From Pontibacter populi (lineage in GTDB: Bacteria; Bacteroidota; Bacteroidia; Cytophagales; Hymenobacteraceae), in contig NZ_JAHWXQ010000004.1 of assembly GCF_019336435.1 (NCBI RefSeq), positions 124,001 to 188,000 on the forward strand: a stretch of 64,000 nucleotides of DNA. The letters are read 5' to 3'. Shown here in pieces: positions 27,701-35,619 of this stretch (within the stretch, counting starts at the first letter, position 1; every line of letters starts with the position of its first letter). Both the position numbers and the translations under genes were made by a program. The notes under the pieces were generated by a model. The model did not search any database. It was not told the origin of the DNA and worked only from the letters and a program-made list of their open reading frames with translations.

Positions 27701-27992
27701 ACAGAACAGTTCCAACTGCCACATCTACTTTAAAATTGCCTTCTGCATTTGAAATGCCAACGGCCTGCTGATTGGCCAGAATTGTTACGCCAGGTAATGT
27801 ACTACCGTCATCACCGGCAATTACTTTTCCTTTTACAGTTACTTTCTGGGCTTGAGGAGCCTGCACATATACGGTAGACGCTATTGCGTTTGCCGCCAGT
27901 CCATTTCCTGCTAACAGCAGGCATGAGCATAGCCAAAGACTCTTCTTCAGACTATTCCTGCTCTTTTTGGGCGGATGTAAAAGTTTTTCCAT
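24738..27992 (-). CDS. SusC/RagA-family TonB-linked outer-membrane transporter
   Basis: 1084 residues. A signal peptide is followed by a carboxypeptidase-D regulatory domain (VKGKVIAGDDGSTLPGVT, about 53-130), the linker SEVVVTALGIKREEK that acts as the TonB contact region, a plug domain (LSGKVAGLNMVKSGG, ILRGENNLTGSSEALIVVDGV), and a 22-strand barrel ending in FGINLTVGI. With the SusD next to it, it imports substrates too large for porins using proton-motive force. Adjacent glpT makes it the outer gate of the proposed glycerophosphodiester route. Confidence 0.95.
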   Translation of the reverse strand: MEKLLHPPKKSRNSLKKSLWLCSCLLLAGNGLAANAIASTVYVQAPQAQKVTVKGKVIAGDDGSTLPGVTILANQQAVGISNAEGNFKVDVAVGTVLSFRFVGYQQQNVTVTKAEENLAVTLPLDSKQLSEVVVTALGIKREEKALGYAISQVKGEDLTNAVSNNWTDALSGKVAGLNMVKSGGGPAGSNKIILRGENNLTGSSEALIVVDGVVMSNRAVGSGSGSYLEADNAVDFGNGLGDINPEDIESVSVLKGPGAAALYGARGANGAIIITTKSGKSKKKGIGVTINSNSTISNVSRWPDYQYEYGQGTGGQDLWYSYLNTEDGPSTRSTSSAWGPRFNGQSFFQYDPVTRTTGATRTPWVPYKNNRKDFFETGSTFTNSISIDGGSDKSSARLSYTNLQNKWIVPNTGYSRNTIALSLNHKITDKLEIASKVNYTQNTSDNLPSSGYNNHTIMYFIRGLSPNLNLDWFKPYWVPGREGIEQSTPFSGILDNPYLQAYEMLNKSERNSVVGNISATYNFTSDLSLMVRGALDLVQDKRSQERPWDTQKFPEGMFRTQDISSSEITTDFLLRYNRKISDKFQGRISVGGSRMENRSTNNSMFAGKLLFPDIYTFANSKETPIATNERSAFAVNSLYTLAELSYDNVIFLDMTGRYDWTSTLVTPGILGNEANFDNAGFPYPSFNLSAVVSDMFQMPRAISFAKLRGSWSQVGSGGVIPYLTSYTYGIESGFPGGLSNPKVIANEDLKSLLTTSIEFGMDMRLFQNRLGFDVSVYKNDTKDQILQAPLDKSTGYNAIVLNAGLVRNTGIEIQTNAKLLENKGGLNIDLFATYAKNKNKVVELVDSLSTLVLASGPRGTIEARPGGTMGALYGLGYERSPDGQIVYDQSGLPLLGSEIKHIGDVTPDWKGSIGTNVKYKNFGLNVLFDGQFGGVAYSLTHAVLMEEGKLNKTVPGRYNGIVGNGVIKNADGSYRPNDVLVTNMQTYYTRHFGRDNVEANTFSTDYIKLREVRLDYTVPGTLLEKFKIQRASIGVFGRDLFMITDWPAFDPEVGTLSGSGIVGGFEVGQFPPTRTFGINLTVGI

Positions 27993-28021
27993 CTGATTTG
28001 GTTTAAAACTGGTATTGAGAG

Positions 28022-29365
28022 TTATCTAGATTGAGTTAATTGAAGGTTTTCTTTTTCTTTATTCCAGGTAAGGGCCGTGAAGAAGATAGATAGGAGACAA
28101 GCTGCTATCAGCACCATAAAGCCGCCATCCCAGCCCCATGCATCTACTACAAAACCCATGGCTATATTGGCAAACAAGGCACCGCCCATATACCCAAACA
28201 AACCTGTCAGGCCGGCGGCAGTACCAGCGGCTTTTTTAGCTACCAGGTCGAGGGCCTGCACACCTATCAGCATTACAGGGCCATAGATCAGGAAGCCAAT
28301 CGCGATCAGGGCCAGGTTATCGATCCAGATGTTGCCGGCAGGGTTTTTCCAGTAAACGATTACTGCTACCAGTACAAGCGCCATGTATATAATAGTAGCA
28401 GGTGCACGGCGGCCTTTAAATACTTTATCGCTCAACCAGCCACAAAGTAGCGTACCCGGTATACCGGCGTACTCGTAAGCAAAATAAGCCCAGCCCGTTT
28501 CTTTCACCGAAAAGCCTTTTGCTTCTTCTAAATAAGTCGGAGCCCAGTCCAGGATGCCGTAGCGTACCAGGTACACAAATGCGTTGGCAAATGCAATGTA
28601 CCACAGCAGGCGGTTGTTGAATACATATTTAAAGAAGATGTCTTTGGCGCTCAGCTCTTTTTCGTGCTCGGCAGAATAGTTTTTAGGATAGTCGTTCTTA
28701 TACTCTTCTATAGTTGGTAAGCCGCAGGACTGAGGTGTATCGCGCACCAGCATATAAGTTACCAATGCAGAAAGCAATGCAACCAGACCCGGGAAATAGA
28801 GAATACTCTGCCATGTACCGAAAATGGCAATTGCAGCGATAGATAATGGCCCGATTAAGCCACCACCCACGTTGTGCGCCACATTCCAGATCGACATTTT
28901 GGTACCACGCTCTTTTGTAGAGAACCAGTGCACCATTACGCGTCCGCAAGGCGGCCATCCCATTCCCTGAAACCAGCCATTAAGGAACAGCAGCACAAAC
29001 ATGATAAGGATAGAACTGGTAGCAAAAGGCACAAAGCCCATGAAGATCATAGTCAGGGCAGAGAGCAGCAAACCAACACTCAGGAAAGTCCGGGCATTGC
29101 TCCTGTCAGAGAGGTTACCCATTAGGAATTTGCTCAGACCATAGGCTATAGATACGCCGGACAAGGCAAAACCAAGATCTGCTTTAGAATATCCCTGCGC
29201 TATCAGTTCGGGCATTACAAGCGAGAAATTCTTGCGTACCAGGTAATAACCTGCATACCCAATAAATATCCCGATAAAAACCTGAAGACGCAGTCGCTTA
29301 TACTCCGGATCAATTCTTTCTAAGGGTAGCCGATCTGTGTGAGGGGCCGGTGCAATAAGACGCAT
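28022..29365 (-). CDS. glpT: Glycerol-3-phosphate transporter, OPA/MFS family
   Basis: 447 residues with 12 membrane helices of the organophosphate:phosphate antiporter group. Helix 1 carries [19 protein letters not shown], typical of GlpT/UhpT, including the Arg that binds phosphate; [19 protein letters not shown] and [19 protein letters not shown] are family signatures. GlpT exchanges glycerol-3-phosphate for inorganic phosphate. It is the first gene of the operon that continues with susC 29 bases downstream, an unusual and informative pairing. Confidence 0.9.
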   Translation of the reverse strand: MRLIAPAPHTDRLPLERIDPEYKRLRLQVFIGIFIGYAGYYLVRKNFSLVMPELIAQGYSKADLGFALSGVSIAYGLSKFLMGNLSDRSNARTFLSVGLLLSALTMIFMGFVPFATSSILIMFVLLFLNGWFQGMGWPPCGRVMVHWFSTKERGTKMSIWNVAHNVGGGLIGPLSIAAIAIFGTWQSILYFPGLVALLSALVTYMLVRDTPQSCGLPTIEEYKNDYPKNYSAEHEKELSAKDIFFKYVFNNRLLWYIAFANAFVYLVRYGILDWAPTYLEEAKGFSVKETGWAYFAYEYAGIPGTLLCGWLSDKVFKGRRAPATIIYMALVLVAVIVYWKNPAGNIWIDNLALIAIGFLIYGPVMLIGVQALDLVAKKAAGTAAGLTGLFGYMGGALFANIAMGFVVDAWGWDGGFMVLIAACLLSIFFTALTWNKEKENLQLTQSR

Positions 29366-29681
29366 ACTTATCCTGTAAAATTTTTAAGCTATTCGATTAT
29401 ATCTTTTTTAATAATAGTTGCTTTGTTCAGCCTCATCAGCCTCCCATAAACAATAGTATTCTTCCACGAATACAACTTTTTATTTATTTACTTATTCAGA
29501 ATCAATATCCTGTGTTATGAATGCTCTAATTTCTTATTTTTTACTAGAAAACAAGGCATTATCAGCTCATTTCAGACATAAAAAGTAAACCAATCAACAT
29601 AGCATTTTACTAATATTGAAGACTTTACGAACTAGTTCTAACTATAACCCGGTCCGCAGATTATAACTATTACTTTATAGT
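29366..29681. other. Gap between glpD and glpT
   Basis: AT-rich, no gene. It must hold the glpT-susCD promoter on the minus strand, but no clear TAnnTTTG was found. TATTCGATTATA (near 29391) resembles half of a TTCG/CGAA type GlpR site. Confidence 0.5.
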
Positions 29682-31331
29682 TCAGGCCACCTGGCTTGTG
29701 CTGTTTTCTTTTAAAGCAGCCGGATCATAAGCTTCCAACAGATACTGGTTACCCAGTTTTATAAAACTGTTTATCTGGTTCTGTTTCCAGGCTTCGCTTA
29801 AGCCTAATTCGGCTGCCATTATAGCTGCTACTGCCGGCGCCATATCTATTGCTGCTTTCGCATTCAGGAACAATACACGCATTCTTCTGGCAAGTACATC
29901 TTCTATAGTTCTCGCCATTTCGTGCTTCACAACCCAAACCACTTCTGCCTGTGTATTCGGGAAGGCGGCAATCAGTTTCTGGTTTAACTCAGGTCGTTGC
30001 TGCATAAGTGCTTTAATACCTGCGGCGTCACTGCCATACACATCCAGGTGATCTGGTGCAGGCTGTGGTTTTGCGTACCCATGAATTTTAAGGTCTGCAG
30101 TAACACATGGTTTTGCTGCCAGCTTGCCTATAGTTATAGCCTGCTCTAATGTGTCTTCGGCCATCTTGCGGTAGGTTGTCCATTTGCCACCGGTTATAGT
30201 TACCAACCCAGAATCCGCAACTATAAGCTTATGACTGCGCGATATCTCTTTTGTGCTGTTGGTGCCTTTAGCAGGCGCTGCCAACGGACGTAATCCTGCA
30301 AATACACTCAGCACATCTTTACGGTGTGGCTTGCGTGTCATGTACTGGCCTGCTGTATCCAGTATAAAATTGATCTCGTCTTCCAGAGCAGTTGGCTCCA
30401 GGCTTGCTGTGTTAAGTGGCGTATCAGTTGTACCAACCAACACATGGTCGTGCCACGGAACTGCAAAAAGCACCCGGCCGTCCGGCGTTTTCGGGATCAT
30501 CAGTGCTGTGTCGCTTTTCAGGAAAGACTTGTCCAGCACCACGTGCACGCCCTGGCTCGGACGAACCAATGGGTCCTGTGCCGGTTTATCCATCTGCAGC
30601 ACATCGTTCACAAACACGCCGGTGGCATTTACCACTACTTTAGCCTGCAACTCAAATTCTTCGCTGCTTTCCAGGTCGCGGGCTTTTACACCTGCCACTT
30701 TTCCACTCGCATCTTTCAGTAAGCCTGTCACTTTAAAATAATTCAGCAGCACGCCACCCTGTTCTGCGCATGTCTGCGCAAGGTTTACAGCCAGGCGGGC
30801 ATCATCAAACTGGCCATCGTAATAAATGATACCACCTTTAAGGCCATTTTGCTCCACGTTTGGCAACAGTTTCTGCACTGTTTTTTTACCTAGCAGCTCT
30901 GTTTTTTTAAATCTGTATTTACCAGCCATCCAGTCATAAACTTTCAGACCGATACCGTAAAAGCCCTGGTTAAAGAAACTATAGCTTGGTATCACAAAGG
31001 GCTGCACGTGTACCAGGTGCGGGGCATTCTGGAGCAGTAAACCTCGTTCGTGCAATGCTTCATACACCAGGCTAACATCGCCCTGAGCCAGGTAGCGTAC
31101 ACCACCATGTACCAGTTTTGTGCTGCGGCTCGAGGTACCTTTTGCATAATCAGATTGCTCCAGCAAAAGCGTTCTGTACCCCCGCGAAGCTGCATCAACA
31201 GCAACACCAAGTCCGGTTGCACCGCCTCCTACCACAATTATATCCCAGGTTGTTGTTTCATGCTTTAAGCGCTGTACAAACTTAGCCCTGTCAAATATAC
31301 TTCCTTCTGCTTCTAATGCTTTCGAATGCAT
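29682..31331 (-). CDS. glpD: Aerobic glycerol-3-phosphate dehydrogenase
   Basis: FAD-dependent membrane-associated enzyme of 549 residues that oxidises glycerol-3-phosphate to dihydroxyacetone phosphate and feeds electrons to quinone. FAD-binding IIVVGGGATGLGVAVDAASRG is near residues 35-54, followed by GTSSRSTKLVHGGVRYL, the GlpD signature. HDHVLVGTTDTPL and ITGGKWTTYRKMAEDTL are the other conserved blocks, and a C-terminal helical domain is present. It lies upstream of glpT on the same strand, with a 316-base gap between them. Confidence 0.95.
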   Translation of the reverse strand: MHSKALEAEGSIFDRAKFVQRLKHETTTWDIIVVGGGATGLGVAVDAASRGYRTLLLEQSDYAKGTSSRSTKLVHGGVRYLAQGDVSLVYEALHERGLLLQNAPHLVHVQPFVIPSYSFFNQGFYGIGLKVYDWMAGKYRFKKTELLGKKTVQKLLPNVEQNGLKGGIIYYDGQFDDARLAVNLAQTCAEQGGVLLNYFKVTGLLKDASGKVAGVKARDLESSEEFELQAKVVVNATGVFVNDVLQMDKPAQDPLVRPSQGVHVVLDKSFLKSDTALMIPKTPDGRVLFAVPWHDHVLVGTTDTPLNTASLEPTALEDEINFILDTAGQYMTRKPHRKDVLSVFAGLRPLAAPAKGTNSTKEISRSHKLIVADSGLVTITGGKWTTYRKMAEDTLEQAITIGKLAAKPCVTADLKIHGYAKPQPAPDHLDVYGSDAAGIKALMQQRPELNQKLIAAFPNTQAEVVWVVKHEMARTIEDVLARRMRVLFLNAKAAIDMAPAVAAIMAAELGLSEAWKQNQINSFIKLGNQYLLEAYDPAALKENSTSQVA

Positions 31332-31639
31332 TGTTACTTTATTGTTATTATTTACCTTGTATTTCGTTTAAAGCTAAAAATAAAAACAATATAAAAGCAA
31401 ATGAAATACGTAAAAAATATATAAAACCTGTTTTACGTTTCATAAAGCCATTTTATTCTAAAAACGAACAATCCCCTTAGGGTTAATACACCAAACGAAA
31501 CCTGCCTATATCAATCGAAACCAGCTTAACAACTATAGTTCATTCATTTGCAGACAAAGGCATTCTGCTGCTTTAAGACAGATTCATAAGTAACAGAACG
31601 CCATAGGATTGCTCATACTCGTGGGACACAAGCTAGGGC
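31332..31639 (-). promoter_or_regulatory. glpD upstream region with repeated TTCGTTT/AAACGAA words
   Basis: TTTCGTTT (31362-31369), AAACGAA (31462-31468), AAACGAAA (31493-31500) and ATCGAAA (about 31513) occur within 160 bases, with weaker GAAATACG and TACGTTTC between. GlpR operators in E. coli are built from TTCG and CGAA half-sites, so this cluster is a candidate operator region for the GlpR-type regulator encoded at 16199. No clear core promoter was found. Confidence 0.4.
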
Positions 31640-32045
31640 TTTATCATTTCGACGAAAGGAGAAATCTGAATTAGTTATAGTTACACACCACGAGCAGGAC
31701 AGGTTTACCTGTCCCTTTGAAACTATAGCCACGATCAATCTCGAAGCTTACCGGTTCAAACTATAGGTAAACTATAGCTATCGAAACTTATCAGTCTTTG
31801 GGTTGAGCGCCTTTGATTTGTTGCGGTGGCGCAGCCAACCCGAGCACAGCGAGGGTAGCAAGAAAGCAATAGCGCGATGCCCGAAGACGAGGCCTCCCGG
31901 CCGTGAGGGCACTAAAGCTAATTTGAAAATGTAGGCAAGTAAAGCTCCCAGGATTAGAAGTAATTTGAAATGATAGCTTGGTTCAGGTAGTAGAAATGCA
32001 AACTATAAGCTGAAATAGATTTCTCCTAACGTCGAAATGACAGTT
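31640..32045. repeat. Dispersed intergenic repeat family B, copy 2 (inverted)
   Basis: Complement of the copy at 12785-13145 with the same block order: GACAGGTTTACCTGTC, CTTACCGGTTCAAACTA, CAGTCTTTGGGTTGAGC, GCGCGATGCCCGAAGACG, GTAAAGCTCCCAGGATT, GATTTCTCCTAACGTCG. It fills the space between glpD and the pyruvate kinase gene and has no credible coding frame. Confidence 0.75.
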
Positions 32046-32178
32046 GAGAAGTAAATCAATTATAGCCCAGACGCTAGCAGGAGCTACGCACGCCACCAGG
32101 TCTTACCAAATCCATATAATCAAGCCTCAAAACTTATCTATAGTTACTACAGTTGTATACCTGAAAGGAATGTAAACT

Positions 32179-34029
32179 ATGGCCGCAAAAACGACACATT
32201 ATTTAAACCTGATCTCCCAGATCGATATGCTCTATGAAGATGCCTTAGCACTTGAGAAGAAATTTGAGGGGCAAGTAAAGAAAGTGCATCCACGTTTTAA
32301 GAAAAGTGCCAAAAACCTGTTACACTACCTGGCGCTCAGGCAACATGACATCCGGGAGCTTCAGGAATCCTTATCACTTATCGGGCTTTCGTCGCTGGGT
32401 CGCGCGGAGGGGCATGTACTCGCAAGTTTAAGCGCCGTACGCGGTCAATTGTGCCAGTTAGCCAAATGTACTCCGCAGCACAAAGAGCTGGCTGTTTCGT
32501 TCTTCGAGAACAGAAAATTGCTGGCGAAACATACCGAAAGCCTTTGGGGACCCTTGCCCGAAAAAAGGACAACCCGCATTATGGTGACTTTCTCGTCGGA
32601 TCTGGCAAAAGATTACGACCTGGTAGTGCGTATGCTGAAAGCGGGTATGAACTGCGCCCGCATTAACTGTGCTCACGACAACGAAAAAACCTGGATGGCC
32701 ATGATCCGCAACATCCGTAAGGCAGAAAAGGAAACTGGTTTAGCCTGTACTATCCTCTTCGATCTGATGGGGCCTAAGTTGCGAACCGGCGAACTGAAAG
32801 CAGGACCTAAAGTGGTAGCAATTCATCAGATACATAATGAGTTGGGAGTACCTACTTCACCGGCAACAGTATGGCTTACAGGTTCCGGCGAACCGGCTCC
32901 GATTATGGCAGATGCTGTTTTACCGGTAGAAGATAGCTGGGTAGCCCAGTTACAGGAAGGCGACAAGATCAAGTTTACCGATACCCGTGGCAGAAAACGA
33001 ACAATGGCTGTCATTCGAAAGGAAAAGAAAGGCGTAGTGGCACATCTGCTCAAAACCTCTTACCTGGTTACCGGCACGGAACTGACCGTAAAAAACAAAA
33101 CTATAGCCGACAGCACTACACAAGTTGGGGCGTTGCCATCTATTGAGCTTCCAATACTTTTAAGGAAAGACGATTACCTGGTCCTGCACAGAGATCCTGC
33201 ACCAGGTGAGCCAGCCCGTTTTGATGCGAGTGGCCACATACTTAGCCCCGCCTTTATTTCCTGTACCCTGCCTGCAGTATTTGATCAGGTAAAAGCCGGC
33301 GACCCGATCCTGTTTGATGATGGCGCGATAGAGGGCATAGTAGAAGAAGTGAATCCGGATAAGATGCTGGTTAAAATTACGTTTGCCAAAGCCAAGGGAA
33401 GCATTCTGCGGGCCGACAAAGGTATAAACCTGCCGGAGAGCAACCTGCACCTGCGCGACCTTACAGAGAAAGACAAAGCCGACCTGAGATTTGTGGCGAA
33501 GCACGCTGATATTGTAAACTTATCGTTTGCAAACCACCCTGTGATGGTAGAGGCGCTTTTTGCAGAGATAAAAAAACTGAAGGCAAAAGATTTGGCCGTC
33601 ATGCTGAAGATCGAAACCAAAGAAGGCTTTAAACACCTGCCGCATCTGTTGCTTTCCGTTATGCAAACTTACCCTGCCGGTATTATGATTGCGCGCGGAG
33701 ATTTGGCTGTGGAGTGTGGCTGGCAACGATTGGCGGAGGTGCAGGAAGAGATCTTATGGTTATGCGAGGCTTCTCATATTCCGGTGGTGTGGGCGACACA
33801 GGTACTGGAAACGCTTGCCAAAAAAGGGCGACCATCAAGAGCTGAAATTACAGATGCTGCCATGGCCCAGCGCGCCGATTGCGTGATGCTGAATAAAGGT
33901 CCGCACATTATAGAAGCCATTTCCATGCTTCACGATATTATGCACCGTATGCAGGAGCATCAACACAAAAAAACATCTATGTTGCGCAGTCTCCATATTT
34001 CAGAACTTACAACCGAAACGGCAGACTAA
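32179..34029 (+). CDS. Pyruvate kinase-like protein, atypical domain layout
   Basis: 616 residues. The catalytic barrel begins only at about residue 130 (TTRIMVTFSSDLAKDYDLVVRMLKAGMNCARINCAHD), after an N-terminal helical extension. Core motifs remain: DLMGPKLRTG, AVMLKIETKEG with the catalytic Lys and metal Glu, MIARGDLAVE, and WATQVLETLAKKGRPSRAEITDAA. The B domain is enlarged (about 200-400), and the usual C-terminal allosteric domain is missing: the protein ends soon after MLNKGPHIIEAISM, where the family normally has MLSGET. It may be an unregulated pyruvate kinase or a related enzyme. Confidence 0.75.
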   Translation: MAAKTTHYLNLISQIDMLYEDALALEKKFEGQVKKVHPRFKKSAKNLLHYLALRQHDIRELQESLSLIGLSSLGRAEGHVLASLSAVRGQLCQLAKCTPQHKELAVSFFENRKLLAKHTESLWGPLPEKRTTRIMVTFSSDLAKDYDLVVRMLKAGMNCARINCAHDNEKTWMAMIRNIRKAEKETGLACTILFDLMGPKLRTGELKAGPKVVAIHQIHNELGVPTSPATVWLTGSGEPAPIMADAVLPVEDSWVAQLQEGDKIKFTDTRGRKRTMAVIRKEKKGVVAHLLKTSYLVTGTELTVKNKTIADSTTQVGALPSIELPILLRKDDYLVLHRDPAPGEPARFDASGHILSPAFISCTLPAVFDQVKAGDPILFDDGAIEGIVEEVNPDKMLVKITFAKAKGSILRADKGINLPESNLHLRDLTEKDKADLRFVAKHADIVNLSFANHPVMVEALFAEIKKLKAKDLAVMLKIETKEGFKHLPHLLLSVMQTYPAGIMIARGDLAVECGWQRLAEVQEEILWLCEASHIPVVWATQVLETLAKKGRPSRAEITDAAMAQRADCVMLNKGPHIIEAISMLHDIMHRMQEHQHKKTSMLRSLHISELTTETAD

Positions 34030-34040
34030 ACTATAAACCC

Positions 34041-34048
34041 TACCTTTG
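34041..34048 (+). promoter_or_regulatory. Candidate ywbE promoter -7 element
   Basis: TACCTTTG matches TAnnTTTG; the start would lie near 34055, 14 bases before the ATG. No TTTG at -33. Confidence 0.45.
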
Positions 34049-34068
34049 CACCGCTTAAACTATAACCT

Positions 34069-34269
34069 ATGGACGGAAGAAAACGCTCGAATATAAAACC
34101 AGGCCTGCGGGTAAACATTGTGATGAAAGAAGACCAGCGCACCGGCTACCTGACCGAAGGCTACGTACAGGACATCCTGACCAATTCACCAAACCACCCG
34201 CACGGCATAAAAGTAAGACTGGAAACCGGCGAAGTAGGAAGAGTGCAGGAAATACTTCCTGAGTTATAG
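34069..34269 (+). CDS. ywbE: YwbE family protein
   Basis: 66-residue basic protein, the full length of the YwbE family (DUF2196). The family text is recognisable: RSNIKPGLRVNIVMKEDQRTG, GYVQDILTNSPNHPHGIKVRLE and GEVGRVQEIL. It looks like a small SH3-like beta-barrel. The function is unknown. Confidence 0.85.
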   Translation: MDGRKRSNIKPGLRVNIVMKEDQRTGYLTEGYVQDILTNSPNHPHGIKVRLETGEVGRVQEILPEL

Positions 34270-34766
34270 AGTTTGTGAGTTTAGGAGTTAGAGAGTCTAG
34301 GAATTTGTGAGTTAGTGAGTTTGGGAGTTAAAGATTGGTTATTTTTTTGCTGCGTTTTTTCTGATTGTTGCTAGGATGGCGGTTAGCTCGAATGCTTCCT
34401 GCTTCAAAGCAGCTAAAAGATTCGGTTTTATAATTTCGGCTTCCTCCAGTATTTCGAGCCAGAACAGCGACTCGTCTGCTTCTTCTAACACCACTCCTAT
34501 TTTAGCAACAAACTCAGCTTTTGACCTGGCTCTGCAAGTTGCTCTATAGTTAGCCGCAACCGAAGTAGCCGAACGCAATAACTGCTTTCCAATAATCTGT
34601 GCCTCATCATTTTTAGGCAACGACTGAAACAACTTGATCACGCGCAAAGCAAAGGTTTTTGTTCGCTTCTTAAACTGTTCCCCAAAATCAAAATTTCTAA
34701 TTCTTACATCCACCATTTTCCAACTCTTTAACTCCCTAATTCCTAAACTCTTTAACTCCCAAACTA
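34270..34766. mobile_element. Putative four-helix-bundle element with inverted GT-rich flanks
   Basis: The four-helix-bundle gene is framed by arrays of one short word in opposite orientation. On the left (34270-34338, plus strand) the array is made of GAGTTTGTGAGTTTAGGAG-like units and ends GTTTGGGAGTTAAAG (34319-34333). On the right (about 34725-34764) the minus strand reads GTTTGGGAGTTAAAG and GAGTTTAGGAATTAGGG. The two sides could pair in a transcript, closing the gene in a long stem, as intervening sequences in 23S rRNA do. No transposase or target duplication was seen. Confidence 0.45.
34339..34716 (-). CDS. Four-helix-bundle protein (23S rRNA intervening-sequence family)
   Basis: 125 residues, mostly helical. 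The family core is present: FALRVIKLFQSLPK, IIGKQLLRSATSVAANYRATCRARS, EFVAKIGVVLEEADESLFWLEILEEA and a final helix ending in lysines. The family is encoded in intervening sequences of 23S rRNA genes and at stand-alone sites; relatives in diversity-generating retroelements bind RNA. Its biochemical role here is unknown. The flanking inverted arrays are described separately. Confidence 0.88.
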   Translation of the reverse strand: MVDVRIRNFDFGEQFKKRTKTFALRVIKLFQSLPKNDEAQIIGKQLLRSATSVAANYRATCRARSKAEFVAKIGVVLEEADESLFWLEILEEAEIIKPNLLAALKQEAFELTAILATIRKNAAKK

Positions 34767-35480
34767 TAGTATCCCTTCATCGGCAAAGCTATAGTAGTCA
34801 TTGTCAGTGAAGATGATGTGGTCGAGAATGGGGAGATCAAGAAACTGGCCGGCTTCCTTCATTTTTTTGGTGAGGGAGATATCAGCGGCGCTGGGCTTGG
34901 TGTTGCCGCTCGGGTGGTTGTGTACCAGTATAACAGAGCTTGCCAGCTGTTCCAGTGCTTTTTTAAAGATGATCTTTGGGTCAGCAACTGTTCCGGCCAC
35001 GCCGCCGGCGCTTATGCTTTCCTTTTTCATGACAATGTTGGCTCGATTCAGAAGGATAATCCAAAATTCTTCGTGCGGAAGATCCAACAATTGTGGCTTT
35101 ATATAGTTGTAGATGTCGGTGGAACAGGTGATCTGGGTTTTAGCGGAAGCAGCAGTTTCTTTCCGTCGGCGGCCAAGCTCCAGGGCACTAACTATAGTTA
35201 TCGCTTTTGCTTCGCCAATACCTTTGTGTTTCATCAGGTCTTTTACCGAGAGGCGGGCCAGTTCGTTAAGATCATTGTTAACCGCAGAAAGTATCAGTTT
35301 GGCTACATCTACAGCTGTTAATTTGGGTGTACCGGAGCCTATGAGTATCGCTATTAGTTCGGCATCGCTCAGGGCTGCTTTGCCTTTCAGCAGCAGTTTT
35401 TCGCGCGGACGGTCTTCTTCGGCCCAGGTTTTAATGTTAAGTGCAGGGGTGTAAGCAGCAAGAGTGTCAGTGTCTTTCAT
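34764..35480 (-). CDS. radC: RadC family protein (JAB1/MPN domain)
   Basis: About 238 residues from the ATG at 35480 (MKDTDTL); a TTG three codons upstream is less likely. Helix-hairpin-helix region (LMKHKGIGEAKAITIVSALELGRR), then a JAMM metalloprotease-like domain with VILVHNHPSGNTKPSAADISLTKKM, carrying the His-x-His, Ser and Asp ligands. RadC was once linked to DNA repair; the true role is not established. The stop codon falls just inside the array flanking the four-helix-bundle gene. Confidence 0.93.
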   Translation of the reverse strand: MKDTDTLAAYTPALNIKTWAEEDRPREKLLLKGKAALSDAELIAILIGSGTPKLTAVDVAKLILSAVNNDLNELARLSVKDLMKHKGIGEAKAITIVSALELGRRRKETAASAKTQITCSTDIYNYIKPQLLDLPHEEFWIILLNRANIVMKKESISAGGVAGTVADPKIIFKKALEQLASSVILVHNHPSGNTKPSAADISLTKKMKEAGQFLDLPILDHIIFTDNDYYSFADEGIL

Positions 35481-35619
35481 GCGGTACAATATTTGTTAAG
35501 TAAAAGCTGTGCTACTGAAAGTATTTTATAGTTTATTTAGTTCAGTGACAGGCATTTTTACTTCTTTTTTTATTACTATTTCCTTTGTTGCCAGTTCATC
35601 CAGGGCTGGCTCTTTTTTT

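Noticed and set aside
35509..35619. GTG start for the membrane phosphoesterase
   Set aside because: It would add 37 residues with a different hydrophobic segment; the ATG at 35620 begins a normal first helix. The GTG form cannot be fully excluded.
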